DNA of 16,478 nt from Nostoc sp. GT001 (GTDB taxonomy: Bacteria > Cyanobacteriota > Cyanobacteriia > Cyanobacteriales > Nostocaceae): the NCBI RefSeq assembly GCF_030382115.1, contig NZ_JAUDRJ010000003.1, positions 3,017,429 to 3,033,906 of the forward strand, given 5' to 3'. The notes beneath the pieces are model-generated. The model was given only the letters and a program-made list of their open reading frames with translations, was not told where the DNA came from and searched no databases. Made by a program: the position numbers and the translations under genes. Positions 8,248 to 15,333 of the stretch are shown here, in pieces (the first letter of the stretch is position 1; each line of letters opens with the position of its first letter).

Positions 8248-8690
8248 ACACCATAACAGCGATTATGCCTATTGAGGTTTTGTTAGTAGAGGATAATCCT
8301 GGCGATGTCCAACTTACACGCATCGCTCTAGAAGATAGTAAAATCTCAATTCACTTAAACGTAGTCGAGGATGGTGTAGAGGCAATGGCATTCTTGCGAA
8401 AACAGGGAAAATATGCTAAATTACCTCATCCAGATATTGTACTGCTCGATTTTAACCTTCCGAAAAAAGATGGACCAGAGGTATTAGCAGAAATAAAAGG
8501 AGATGAAAACCTTAAACGAATTCCTGTAGTAGTTTTGACGACTTCCCAAGCTGAAGAAGATATCCTCAAAGCCTATAATCTTTTTGCCAACTGTTATATA
8601 ACCAAGCCAGTAGATTTCGATCAATTCGTTGAAATTGTCCAATCAATAGAAAATTTTTGGTTTGCGATCGTAAAACTGCCACCGGAGTAG
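8241..8690 (+). CDS. Single-domain response regulator, Rcp1-like
   Basis: This 149-aa protein is a lone receiver domain of the type that partners cyanobacterial phytochrome kinases (Rcp1 family). Visible residues are the acidic pair Glu17/Asp18 in LLVEDNPGD, phospho-acceptor Asp70 in IVLLDFNLPKKDG, Thr100 in VVVLTTSQ and Lys122 in ITKPVDF. The KKDGPEVLAEIKGD segment and the extended C-terminal helix are typical of this group. The start ATG at 8241 overlaps the kinase stop (8245-8247) and is preceded by GTAGG at a suitable distance, so translational coupling is likely. An internal ATG at 8265 is less well supported. With no output domain, the regulator probably acts through protein contacts or passes phosphate to another protein, possibly the hybrid kinase encoded 5 nt downstream. 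Confidence 0.93.
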   Translation: MVNTITAIMPIEVLLVEDNPGDVQLTRIALEDSKISIHLNVVEDGVEAMAFLRKQGKYAKLPHPDIVLLDFNLPKKDGPEVLAEIKGDENLKRIPVVVLTTSQAEEDILKAYNLFANCYITKPVDFDQFVEIVQSIENFWFAIVKLPPE

Positions 8691-8695
8691 TGGAA

Positions 8696-10999
8696 ATGGC
8701 AGGTAAAAATATTATTAAAGTCTTGTTAGTAGAAGACAACCCTGGTGATGTCTTATTGTTACAAGAGTTATTTAAGGAAGTTACCACAGTTGTAGTTGAG
8801 TTAATGCCCGTTGAACGGCTTTATGAAGCAGTCAACTACCTAACAAACGAAACTTTTGATGTTATTTTATTAGACCTCTCGCTGCCAGATAGTCAGGGAT
8901 TACAAACCTTTGTCATCGCTCACAATCAGGCAAAAGCAACTCCAATTATTGTACTGACGGGTATAAATGATGAAACCTTGGCAACTAGCGCAATGCAACA
9001 AGGAGCGCAAGATTATTTAGTAAAGGGGCAAGTAACTGGTGACTTACTGGTGCGATCTATGCGTTATGCCATCGAACGCCAACGGGCAGACAACGCACTG
9101 CGGCAGAGCGAGGAGCGATTTCGGGTTGCTCTCAAAAACTCTCCAATCTTTGTCTACAACCAGGATAAAGATTTACGGTACACCTGGGTTTACAATCCCC
9201 CATCTGGATTGACAGTTGAGAAAATATTGGGCAAACAAGACTTAGATATCATTCCAGTAGAAGATGCTCAACATTTGATCGCAATTAAACGTGGAGTCCT
9301 GACTACAGGCATCGGAACGCGAGAGGAAGTATCAATTACCATCAAAGATACAACGCGATATTACGATTTAACTGTCGAGCCACTACGGAATGAAACCCAA
9401 GAAATTGTCGGGGTGACATGCGCCAGTATAGATATTAGCGAACGACAAGCTGCACTACGCGAACGGCAAGCCGCACTATGCGAACGCAAATTGGCAGAAG
9501 AAAAAATTCGCGAACAAGCAGCATTACTAGATGTCACTACAGATGCCATTTGCGTCCGAGATTTAAACAATCAAATTATCTTCTGGAACAAAGGTGCAGA
9601 AACACTTTACGGCTGGCAAGCTACAGAGGCTTGGGGTAAAAATGCTAGTGAGCTTTTGTATGACGAACCTTCACCGGAAATTGAAGCGGCTTTATTACAA
9701 GCCATTAGTAAAGGCAAGTGGCAGGGCGAATTAACAAAACTTACTAAAATGAACAAAGAAGTCCTTGTGGCTAGTCGCTGGACTCTGGTATGCGATGAAC
9801 AAGGAAAACCCAAATCAATTCTCACCGTTGACACAGATATTACCGAGAAAAAGCACCTAGAAGCCCAATTGTTTCGCGCTCAACGCCTGGAAAGTATTGG
9901 CACTTTAGCTAGTGGTATTGCTCACGACCTCAACAACATCCTGACACCGATTTTGGCAGGAGCGCAACTGCTACCGCTAAAATTTCCTAATGCAGATGAG
10001 CGGACTCGTCATCTCCTAGAAATTTTAGAAATTAACGCTAGACGCGGTGCTGATTTAGTCAAACAGGTACTATCCTTTGCGCGGGGTGTAGAAGGGAAGC
10101 ACATCACTTTGCAACTCAGACATATAATTGTGGAAATTGCCAAGATTCTTAAAGAGACATTTCCCAAATCGATAGAAATCAGCACTAATATACCGCAAGA
10201 TTTGTGGATGGTTTCTGGAGATAGTACCCAACTGCATCAAGTGCTGATGAACCTCTGCGTTAACGCCCGTGATGCTATGTCCAATGGTGGTACTTTGAGT
10301 ATCTCTGCCGAAAATATGTTGATTGATGCAAATTATGCCCGCATGAACCTAGAAGCCAAAGAGGGGCCTTACATAGTGATTACTGTCTCCGATAGTGGAG
10401 TTGGGATTCCTAAAGAAATGCTAGATAGAATTTTCGATCCATTCTTTACTACAAAAGATGTTGGACAGGGCACTGGTTTAGGACTTTCCACAGTATTGGG
10501 AATCGTTAAAAGTCACGGAGGTTTTGTGAACGTGTATAGTGAACCGGAAAGTGGCACTAGCTTTAAAGTTTACTTGCCAGCAGTGGGGGGAATAGAAACA
10601 CGCAGCCACGAAAATTTGCCACCACAGACAGGACATGGAGAATTGATTTTGGTTGTGGATGATGAAGCCGCCATTCAAGAGATTACAACAACATCATTAG
10701 AAGCTCACAACTACAAAATTTTAGTTGCCAGTGATGGTATTGAAGCGATCGCGCTATATGCTCAAAATAGAGACAAAATTAGTGCCGTACTCATGGATAT
10801 TATGCTGCCCTCACTGGATGGTTTAACAGCCATGCGTACCTTGCAAAAAATCAACCCCCAAGTCAGAATTATCGCCAGCAGTGGACTGATGTCTGACAAT
10901 AAGCTTAGTGCAATAGCAGCTATTGGTGTCAATACATTTTTGTCAAAGCCCTATACTGTCAACGAATTATTGCTTTCTTTACAGAAAGTACTATCGTAA
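8696..10999 (+). CDS. Hybrid histidine kinase, REC-PAS-PAS-HisKA-HATPase-REC
   Basis: The ATG at 8696 is preferred over an upstream TTG (8657) inside the previous gene because GGAG at 8684-8687 sits at ribosome-binding distance. The product is 767 aa. An N-terminal receiver (about 6-128) has Glu13/Asp14 and phospho-acceptor Asp60. PAS1 is about 135-250 and PAS2 about 270-385, joined by a helix with duplicated heptads ([14 protein letters not shown]). The transmitter carries His410 in [11 protein letters not shown]-box [12 protein letters not shown] (517-528), G1 DSGVG (566-570), FDPFFTTK, and G2 GQGTGLGLS (591-599). The C-terminal receiver (about 648-765) has DDE at 655-657, Asp701 in [11 protein letters not shown] and Lys751 in SKPY. 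This transmitter class is NtrB-like rather than the Cph1-like class of the upstream kinase. Having receivers at both ends suggests input from the upstream kinase pair and an internal phosphorelay. It closes a three-gene operon. Confidence 0.92.
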   Translation: MAGKNIIKVLLVEDNPGDVLLLQELFKEVTTVVVELMPVERLYEAVNYLTNETFDVILLDLSLPDSQGLQTFVIAHNQAKATPIIVLTGINDETLATSAMQQGAQDYLVKGQVTGDLLVRSMRYAIERQRADNALRQSEERFRVALKNSPIFVYNQDKDLRYTWVYNPPSGLTVEKILGKQDLDIIPVEDAQHLIAIKRGVLTTGIGTREEVSITIKDTTRYYDLTVEPLRNETQEIVGVTCASIDISERQAALRERQAALCERKLAEEKIREQAALLDVTTDAICVRDLNNQIIFWNKGAETLYGWQATEAWGKNASELLYDEPSPEIEAALLQAISKGKWQGELTKLTKMNKEVLVASRWTLVCDEQGKPKSILTVDTDITEKKHLEAQLFRAQRLESIGTLASGIAHDLNNILTPILAGAQLLPLKFPNADERTRHLLEILEINARRGADLVKQVLSFARGVEGKHITLQLRHIIVEIAKILKETFPKSIEISTNIPQDLWMVSGDSTQLHQVLMNLCVNARDAMSNGGTLSISAENMLIDANYARMNLEAKEGPYIVITVSDSGVGIPKEMLDRIFDPFFTTKDVGQGTGLGLSTVLGIVKSHGGFVNVYSEPESGTSFKVYLPAVGGIETRSHENLPPQTGHGELILVVDDEAAIQEITTTSLEAHNYKILVASDGIEAIALYAQNRDKISAVLMDIMLPSLDGLTAMRTLQKINPQVRIIASSGLMSDNKLSAIAAIGVNTFLSKPYTVNELLLSLQKVLS
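9439..9487 (+). repeat. 21-bp tandem duplication within the hybrid kinase gene
   Basis: CGAACGACAAGCTGCACTACG (9439-9459) is followed at once by a copy with three substitutions (9460-9480) and the start of a third copy (CGAACGC). Each unit encodes seven residues, ERQAALR then ERQAALC, continued by ERKLAEE. The copies lie in the helix that links the two PAS domains, so each unit adds exactly one coiled-coil heptad. Confidence 0.8.
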
Positions 11000-11227
11000 G
11001 TCAACTAATTACGTAAGTATACATTAGGTGTGAGTACAAAAAATTGCTTTATTGATGTGGGTGCAAATTCCGAGGAGGCATCATAGCTGGTTGCTAGAGG
11101 AACTCAGAGGACAAGAATCATCGTTCATTCTAGACATGATAAAGGTTTAAATGTACAGACCAGGACTAAGATTTAGGAGTAGCAGTTGGTAAGTAAGATT
11201 TAAACTGATACCAATCCTTTGGAAATA

Positions 11228-11904
11228 ATGATGAACCCCAAGACTTATAAAAAACTAGTTGTCAAACAGTTGAGCCGAGATTTTAGAAGCGCTGTCGATA
11301 TTGTTGAAGCTGATTTTCCTATACCTGCTCCTAATGAGATTGTCGTGCGTAATCTGTTTGCCGGAGTGAATGCTTCCGATGTCAATATTGCTGCTGGGGC
11401 GTATTTTGTAAATACACCACCATTCGATGTAGGAGTTGAAGCTGCATCTGTTGTCGTTGCTCTTGGTAAGAATGTACAGCATCTGAACATCAAGAAAATC
11501 TTGATGAAGTTCTCAAAAAAGAATATCCCCAAGGCGTTGACTTAGTTTATGAATGCGTTGGGAGTGAGTTGTTTGATATATGTGTTGATAACCTAGCACG
11601 GCGCGGGAGATTAGTTATTGTCGGATATATTTCTGAATACTTATCATCAGAACTAGAGTTGGTAAACCGTCCGAGAATATACAACAAATTACTATGGAAA
11701 TCAGCCTCACTACGCGGCTTTCTCTTCGTTGACTATTCAGAATATTTACAAGAGAAACAATCTCGACTGATGGAATTATTATCGACAGGTAAAATTAAAC
11801 CTGCTGTTGATTCAACAGAATTCAGAGGAATAGAGTCTATTGTTGACGCTGTGGAATACTTATATAGTGGTCAAAATTGCGGTAAAGTTATCGTTCGTTT
11901 TTAA
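11228..11904 (+). pseudogene. Zinc-type alcohol dehydrogenase/quinone reductase (PTGR3/ZADH2-like), internal deletion
   Basis: The N-terminal part (ATG 11228 or 11231 to about 11490) encodes a GroES-like start: VVKQLSRDFRSAVDIVEADFP, NEIVVRNLFAGVNASDVNIAAG, FDVGVEAAS. The C-terminal part reads in another frame from about 11494 (ENLDEVLKKEYPQGVDLVYE) through RGRLVIVGYISEY and YNKLLWKSASLRGF to SGQNCGKVIVRF. Family members are about 330-340 aa; here only about 225 codons remain. What is missing is the rest of the catalytic domain and the glycine-rich loop of the NAD(P)-binding Rossmann fold. The junction lies around 11485-11494 and also shifts the frame, so the fragment at 11569-11904 would not be made from the original start. 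This is a dead gene: the cofactor-binding core is gone. The subfamily call rests on recognising the C-terminal wording of medium-chain reductases. Confidence 0.85.
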
Positions 11905-11958
11905 CAACAATTATCAACCTATACTACTCATAAAAACTAATAACTGACTAATGACCCT

Positions 11959-11999
11959 AAAAAGCGCTATCCAAAAGGGGAGCGCCTTTCATTTTATTT
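11959..11999. terminator. Hairpin between convergent genes
   Basis: AAAAGCGCT (11960-11968) pairs with AGCGCCTTT (11981-11989) with one mismatch across a 12-nt loop, followed by a T-rich run (CATTTTATTT). It lies after the dehydrogenase remnant and faces the end of ychF, so it could stop transcription from the left. Confidence 0.6.
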
Positions 12000-12047
12000 G
12001 ACCTAATTACTGATTGCAACTATATTTTGGGTAAAGCTTGTTTATTT

Positions 12048-12101
12048 GCGATCGCCAAACGCATATATCGAATACTTTGTCAATATTTTTATAGCGATCG
12101 C
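12048..12101. repeat. Two HIP1 octamers (GCGATCGC)
   Basis: Exact copies lie at 12048-12055 and 12094-12101 in the gap after ychF. HIP1 is the highly iterated palindrome of many cyanobacterial genomes. Other exact copies in the window are at 4869, 6987, 7798, 10745 and 15339. Confidence 0.9.
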
Positions 12102-12156
12102 AACTTAGTGTAGGTTGACCATTATCTTATCGATAACGGCCACCCATTAATTACCC

Positions 12157-13248
12157 CTACACATTAAATCGGAACAACATTACATCCCCTTCCTGCACAA
12201 CATACTCTTTCCCTTCACTGCGAACTAACCCTTTCTCCTTCGCCGCATTCATCGAACCAGTTGTTACCAAATCTTTATAAGCAACAGTTTCGGCGCGAAT
12301 AAATCCCCGCTCAAAATCACTGTGGATTACACCAGCAGCTTGAGGTGCAGACATTCCCGCATTAATTGTCCAAGCGCGGGTTTCTTTGGGTCCACTAGTG
12401 AAATATGTCCGTAAACCTAAAAGTGTGTAAGTTGCCCGAATCAATGATTTCAAACCGCCTTCTTCCACACCTAAAGACGCCAGAAAATCAGCTTTATCTT
12501 CCTCTGGTAATTCCACTAATTCAGCTTCAACTTGAGCCGAAACTATCACAACTTGGGCATTTTCTGTCGCTGCAATTTGCCGCACTGTTTCCACAAAATG
12601 ATTACCAGTCGCCAACTCATCTTCAGATACATTCGCAGCGTAGATAATCGGTTTATAAGTGAGCAGTTCTAATCCTTTAATAATTTCTGTTTCTTCTTCA
12701 TTCAAGCTCACCTGACGCACCGATTTACCTTCATTTAAAGCCGCAGCTAATTTTTCTAAAACTGTGATTTCAAACTGTGCATCTTTGCTGGTACGAGCTA
12801 GTTTACGAGTACGATCAATTCGCCGTTCAATTTGTGCTAAATCTGATAAACCCAGTTCTATATTAATGATTTCAATATCTCGCGCTGGATCGACAGAACC
12901 AGCAACGTGGATAATATCGTCATTGTCAAAACAACGTACCACATGGACGATCGCATCAACTTCCCGGATGTGGGACAGGAATTGATTCCCTAATCCCTCA
13001 CCCTGACTTGCACCTTTAACTAAACCTACAATATCTACAAATTCAACCCGCGCCGGGATAGTTTGTGCCGAACTGGCAATCTTAGCAAGAACATTTAACC
13101 GTTCATCCGGTACTGCGACAACGCCGACATTCGGTTCAATCGTGCAAAAAGGGAAGTTAGCTGCTTCAGCTTTGGCATTAGCAACTACAGCATTAAATAA
13201 AGTAGATTTTCCGACGTTGGGAAGTCCGACAATTCCGGCTCTTAGCAT
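12157..13248 (-). CDS. ychF: Redox-regulated ATPase/GTPase YchF (OLA1 family)
   Basis: This is a full-length 363-aa Obg-family P-loop protein that binds ribosomes and, in characterised members, prefers ATP over GTP. The P-loop is GLPNVGKS (8-15), switch II/G3 is DIVGLVKGAS (72-81), and the G4 position reads NVSE (206-209) rather than NKxD, which is the known basis of the altered nucleotide preference. A helical insertion (about 130-180) and a C-terminal TGS domain (about 280-363, ending EGDVMLFRFNV) complete the usual layout. The ATG at 13248 follows a short repeat-bearing leader. The proline-rich ORF 45 nt upstream on the same strand may share its transcript. The gene is conserved and almost universal, which makes it the most secure call in the window. 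Confidence 0.97.
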   Translation of the reverse strand: MLRAGIVGLPNVGKSTLFNAVVANAKAEAANFPFCTIEPNVGVVAVPDERLNVLAKIASSAQTIPARVEFVDIVGLVKGASQGEGLGNQFLSHIREVDAIVHVVRCFDNDDIIHVAGSVDPARDIEIINIELGLSDLAQIERRIDRTRKLARTSKDAQFEITVLEKLAAALNEGKSVRQVSLNEEETEIIKGLELLTYKPIIYAANVSEDELATGNHFVETVRQIAATENAQVVIVSAQVEAELVELPEEDKADFLASLGVEEGGLKSLIRATYTLLGLRTYFTSGPKETRAWTINAGMSAPQAAGVIHSDFERGFIRAETVAYKDLVTTGSMNAAKEKGLVRSEGKEYVVQEGDVMLFRFNV

Positions 13249-13293
13249 TTTGGATTTTAGATTTGAGATTTTGGATTACATTACCAAGGTAAT
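13247..13293. repeat. Iterated ATTTTGGAT motif and small palindrome in the ychF leader
   Basis: ATTTTGGATTTT at 13247-13258 recurs as GATTTTGGATTA at 13267-13278, and ATTACC-AA-GGTAAT at 13280-13293 is a perfect 6-bp hairpin. These occupy the whole 45-nt space between ychF and the ORF upstream. Short tandem TTTGGAT motifs are common between Nostoc genes. Confidence 0.55.
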
Positions 13294-13482
13294 CTAAACA
13301 GGTTCCGGTATGGTTTGGGGAATTGTCCCTGGAACAGTCTGAGGAATGGGAGCAGGTATTGGTTCTGGTACAGGTTCAGGACTAGGTAACGGATTCGGCT
13401 CAGGATTGGGATTAGGTAGTGGACTCGGCCCAGGAGTAGGAATTTGTGGTTCAGGTATAGAAATCGCAGTAGGATTAATCAT
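13294..13482 (-). CDS. Small proline-rich protein, hypothetical
   Basis: The product is 62 aa, starting MINPTAISIPEPQIPTPGP and continuing as repeated Pro-X dipeptides (NPNPEPNPLPSPEPVPEPIP) to IPEPV. Proline makes up more than a third of the residues, alternating with Glu, Asn, Ile and Thr, which predicts an extended polyproline-II rod. There is no signal peptide or membrane segment. The start ATG at 13482 has no clear ribosome binding site. Low-complexity DNA can stay open by chance, but the strict PxP phase and absence of other residue types favour a real product. It lies directly upstream of ychF on the same strand. Confidence 0.45.
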   Translation of the reverse strand: MINPTAISIPEPQIPTPGPSPLPNPNPEPNPLPSPEPVPEPIPAPIPQTVPGTIPQTIPEPV

Positions 13483-13600
13483 CGTAAATCTAAATTAAAT
13501 TATTCAACCTTCCCACGCTAGATGACAACCTCATCTGTTGACATCTCCCCAAATAGCTATACCCACGAACACATCCTTTAATAATTTACCCCTCCTCTCA

Positions 13601-13638
13601 TTCTCTGCTTCCCTCCGCGCCCCTTTGCGTTTAAACTC
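13601..13638. repeat. Interspersed CGCAAAGG/CGCAGAGG-type repeat, copy 1
   Basis: On the minus strand this reads TTTAAACGCAAAGGGGCGCG followed by GAGGGAAGCAGAG. It is the same family as the copy at 14721-14766 on the plus strand. It lies between the proline-rich ORF and yidD and encodes nothing. Confidence 0.6.
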
Positions 13639-13649
13639 TAATCCTCAAA

Positions 13650-13886
13650 CTACTCCTCCTTCACCTTTTCCACCACCTCTGGCACTGGATCGTAACCACC
13701 TGGATGAAACGGATGACACCGCAAAATCCGCCGAGTTGCCATCCAGCCACCACGTAACACTCCAAATCGTTCAATAGCTTCAATAGCATACATCGAACAA
13801 GTTGGTTGAAAGCGACAAGTCGGGAGAAACAACGGCGAGATAAACATTCGGTAGCCCCGAATCAGCCAAATAAATAATAATTTCAT
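13650..13886 (-). CDS. yidD: Membrane protein insertion efficiency factor YidD
   Basis: This 78-aa protein is of the usual length for the family. It has the N-terminal amphipathic/membrane-associated helix ([20 protein letters not shown]) and the diagnostic motif set: [10 protein letters not shown] (22-31), [19 protein letters not shown] (52-60) and GGYDPVPE (63-70). YidD sits at the inner face of the membrane and assists YidC/Sec-dependent insertion. It often neighbours rnpA and yidC, but here it stands alone. The gene is divergent from the phytol kinase-like gene, with 61 nt between the two starts. Confidence 0.95.
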   Translation of the reverse strand: MKLLFIWLIRGYRMFISPLFLPTCRFQPTCSMYAIEAIERFGVLRGGWMATRRILRCHPFHPGGYDPVPEVVEKVKEE

Positions 13887-13947
13887 TGCAGCTACCCAAA
13901 TCTTATAAATTAGTAACAGGGGTAAAACTTTTCATTTTGTTGCATCT

Positions 13948-14649
13948 TTGTTAATTACATTTTCTGACTTCACCTCAATTCCGGTTTTATGGCTGCAAAT
14001 TGCGATAGCTGCAATTTGGGTGTTACTCATCCTTCTAATTGCAGGGGTGGTAAACCGCTTTGCCGACAAGCCAGAAATCGTGCGGAAGATAGTTCATATA
14101 GGCACTGGTAATGTGATTTTAATCGCTTGGTGGCTAAATATTCCTGCTAGCGTAGGGATTACAGCTTCTATTTTAGCGAGTGCAATCACCTTATTATCCT
14201 ACCGATTACCCATTCTTCCTGGTATTAATAGTGTTGGCCGCCAAAGTTTAGGGACATTTTTTTACTCTGTCAGTTTCGGTATTTTAGTCGCCTGGTTCTG
14301 GTACTTACAACAACCCCAGTACGCAGCACTCGGAATTTTGACAATGACTTGGGGAGATGGATTAGCAGCCTTAATTGGGCAACGCTTTGGTAAACATAAG
14401 TATAAAGTTTTTGGGACAGAAAAAAGTTGGGAAGGCTCCCTAACTATGATGCTCGTTAGCTATGTTGTCAGTAGTTTGATTTTAGTTGGAACTCAAGGAA
14501 ACAGTTGGCAAACTTGGGCGATATCGCTGATAGTGGCAGTTATAGCTACGGCTTTAGAGGCTGTTTCATTTTTAGGTATTGACAATTTAACAGTTCCTTT
14601 GGGTAGTGCAGCCCTTGCTTTCTTTTTAAGTCAGTTAGTCTTGAGTTAG
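13948..14649 (+). CDS. Phytol kinase-like protein (diacylglycerol/polyprenol kinase family)
   Basis: This 233-aa multi-pass membrane protein has about six or seven hydrophobic helices. Family motifs seen are VRKIVHIGTGN (45-55), PGINSVGRQSLGTFFYS (91-107), TMTWGDGLAALIG (132-144) and KVFGTEKSWEGS (153-164), plus a C-terminal SFLGIDNLTVPLGSAA. This pattern fits the VTE5/Slr1652 group, which phosphorylates free phytol released from chlorophyll, feeding tocopherol and phylloquinone synthesis or chlorophyll recycling. No ATG is available: the only reasonable start is TTG at 13948, and upstream in frame a stop occurs at 13906. The AGGGG at about 13918 is too far away to serve it well, so the start remains uncertain. 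A dolichol kinase or CDP-diglyceride-like activity cannot be excluded from sequence alone. Confidence 0.85.
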   Translation: MLITFSDFTSIPVLWLQIAIAAIWVLLILLIAGVVNRFADKPEIVRKIVHIGTGNVILIAWWLNIPASVGITASILASAITLLSYRLPILPGINSVGRQSLGTFFYSVSFGILVAWFWYLQQPQYAALGILTMTWGDGLAALIGQRFGKHKYKVFGTEKSWEGSLTMMLVSYVVSSLILVGTQGNSWQTWAISLIVAVIATALEAVSFLGIDNLTVPLGSAALAFFLSQLVLS

Positions 14650-14720
14650 TAATTGCCTTGAGTACTATTCCTAATTGAGCAAACAAGAGATAGCGCCAAA
14701 AATTTATCCTTAGTACTTTT

Positions 14721-14766
14721 TTAAACGCAGAGGAACACAGAGTTAAACGCAAAGGTACGCAGAGTT
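14721..14766. repeat. Interspersed CGCAGAGG/CGCAAAGG-type repeat, copy 2
   Basis: TTAAACGCAGAGGAACACAG is followed by AGTTAAACGCAAAGGTACGC and AGAG. The motif AACGCAGAGG/AACGCAAAGG is iterated within the element. A related copy lies inverted at 13601-13638, so the yidD and kinase genes are flanked by oppositely oriented copies. This type of element is common in filamentous cyanobacterial genomes. Confidence 0.65.
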
Positions 14767-14848
14767 TTGCCAAAGTTAATTCGCTATGAATTAGAGAAAT
14801 ATTGTACTTAGTTAATAAAAATAGTACTTCTCAGTTGAGTCCAATACG

Positions 14849-14951
14849 GGTAATACCAAATCTATGTGAGCCTGCATAGAATAATTACCTTGTCCAGCAT
14901 GGAGCTTCAAGTGTGTTATTCTGTGCATCTTCATAGAGAATTGGTATTACC
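14849..14951. mobile_element. 103-bp MITE-like palindromic element
   Basis: The 36-bp left arm (14849-14884) starts GGTAATACCAA and ends GCATAGAATAA. The 36-bp right arm (14916-14951) starts TTATTCTGTGC and ends TTGGTATTACC. The outer 11 bp are perfectly complementary and the inner arms pair with a few mismatches and a bulge around a 31-nt loop. A short, non-coding, near-perfect palindrome with fixed termini is the profile of a MITE or of a stable RNA hairpin. I see no clear target-site duplication. Shorter pieces similar to its ends (ATACCAAAT near 1310, ATACCAATC near 11208) occur elsewhere in the window. Confidence 0.6.
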
Positions 14952-15050
14952 ACTGAAGAGTTGTTGAAAAAGTACACTTCCGGTAAACGTAACTTTGCTG
15001 GGGCTGTGGTAATTAGAGAAAGAGGATATGGGCGCAACTATTATGTTTGA
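14946..15050 (+). pseudogene. Remnant of a pentapeptide-repeat protein N-terminus
   Basis: From 14949 the frame reads TTEELLKKYTSGKRNFAGAV and then diverges (VIRERGYGRNYYV) to a stop at 15048. The wording ELLKKYxxGxRNFAGA is the typical opening of cyanobacterial pentapeptide-repeat proteins, before the A(D/N)Lxx repeats begin. Here no repeats follow and there is no start codon: the codon before Thr is ATT at 14946, which is also the inner edge of the palindrome's right terminus. The remnant is inferred to be debris of a gene hit by insertion and deletion. Confidence 0.5.
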
Positions 15051-15253
15051 TGGTACTCGCCAAAGTGGCCCCTACTTTGGAGAGTGGAAATCCATCAGCA
15101 AGTAAGGGAGCAGGTTGAATAAAAAACTTGATAGCATTGAGTTTTTCTATAATCCACTCAATAGATATTCCTTCAATTTCTTCCTGAATTTCCGTAGGAA
15201 TATTAGCGAAGAAATCATATCGGTATAAAAAAAGTGGTAGAAAGTTAATTTTT
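15013..15253 (-). pseudogene. Coding-like fragment without start codon, unidentified
   Basis: An open minus-strand frame of about 76 codons reads through FLYRYDFFANIPTEIQEEIE, then GISIEWIIEKLNAIKFF and IQPAPLLADGFPLSKVGATL before degrading to a stop at 15013-15015. It has protein-like composition and amphipathic helices but no ATG, GTG or TTG in frame. It overlaps the pentapeptide remnant on the other strand over its last 40 bases. I do not recognise the family. Confidence 0.3.
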
Positions 15254-15333
15254 CATATCGGCTCAATCAACAAAAAATAAATCTTTTGGAATATATTCGA
15301 TACACCCATTAGGTAAAAATTGAGCCGAGTCTA

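Larger units (their letters stand above)
14650..15333. other. Intergenic debris region
   Basis: No intact gene lies in these 680 bp. They hold an interspersed repeat (14721-14766), a large palindrome (14849-14951), a pentapeptide-repeat remnant (14946-15050) and a coding-like minus-strand fragment (15013-15253), each listed separately. A very short plus-strand frame at 15029-15106 (MGATIMFDGTRQSGPYFGEW...) has an AAGAGG upstream but no recognisable relatives. Confidence 0.6.

Noticed and set aside
9361..9834. Minus-strand open frames inside the hybrid kinase gene
   Set aside because: They are shadows of a well-supported coding frame and carry no domain of their own.
11569..11904. Independent small gene for a 111-residue protein
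   Set aside because: It aligns with the C-terminal third of a zinc-type dehydrogenase whose N-terminus lies just upstream in another frame, so it is part of the pseudogene.
13538..13777. Plus-strand frame opposite yidD
   Set aside because: It is antisense to the conserved YidD motifs and begins in an interspersed repeat.
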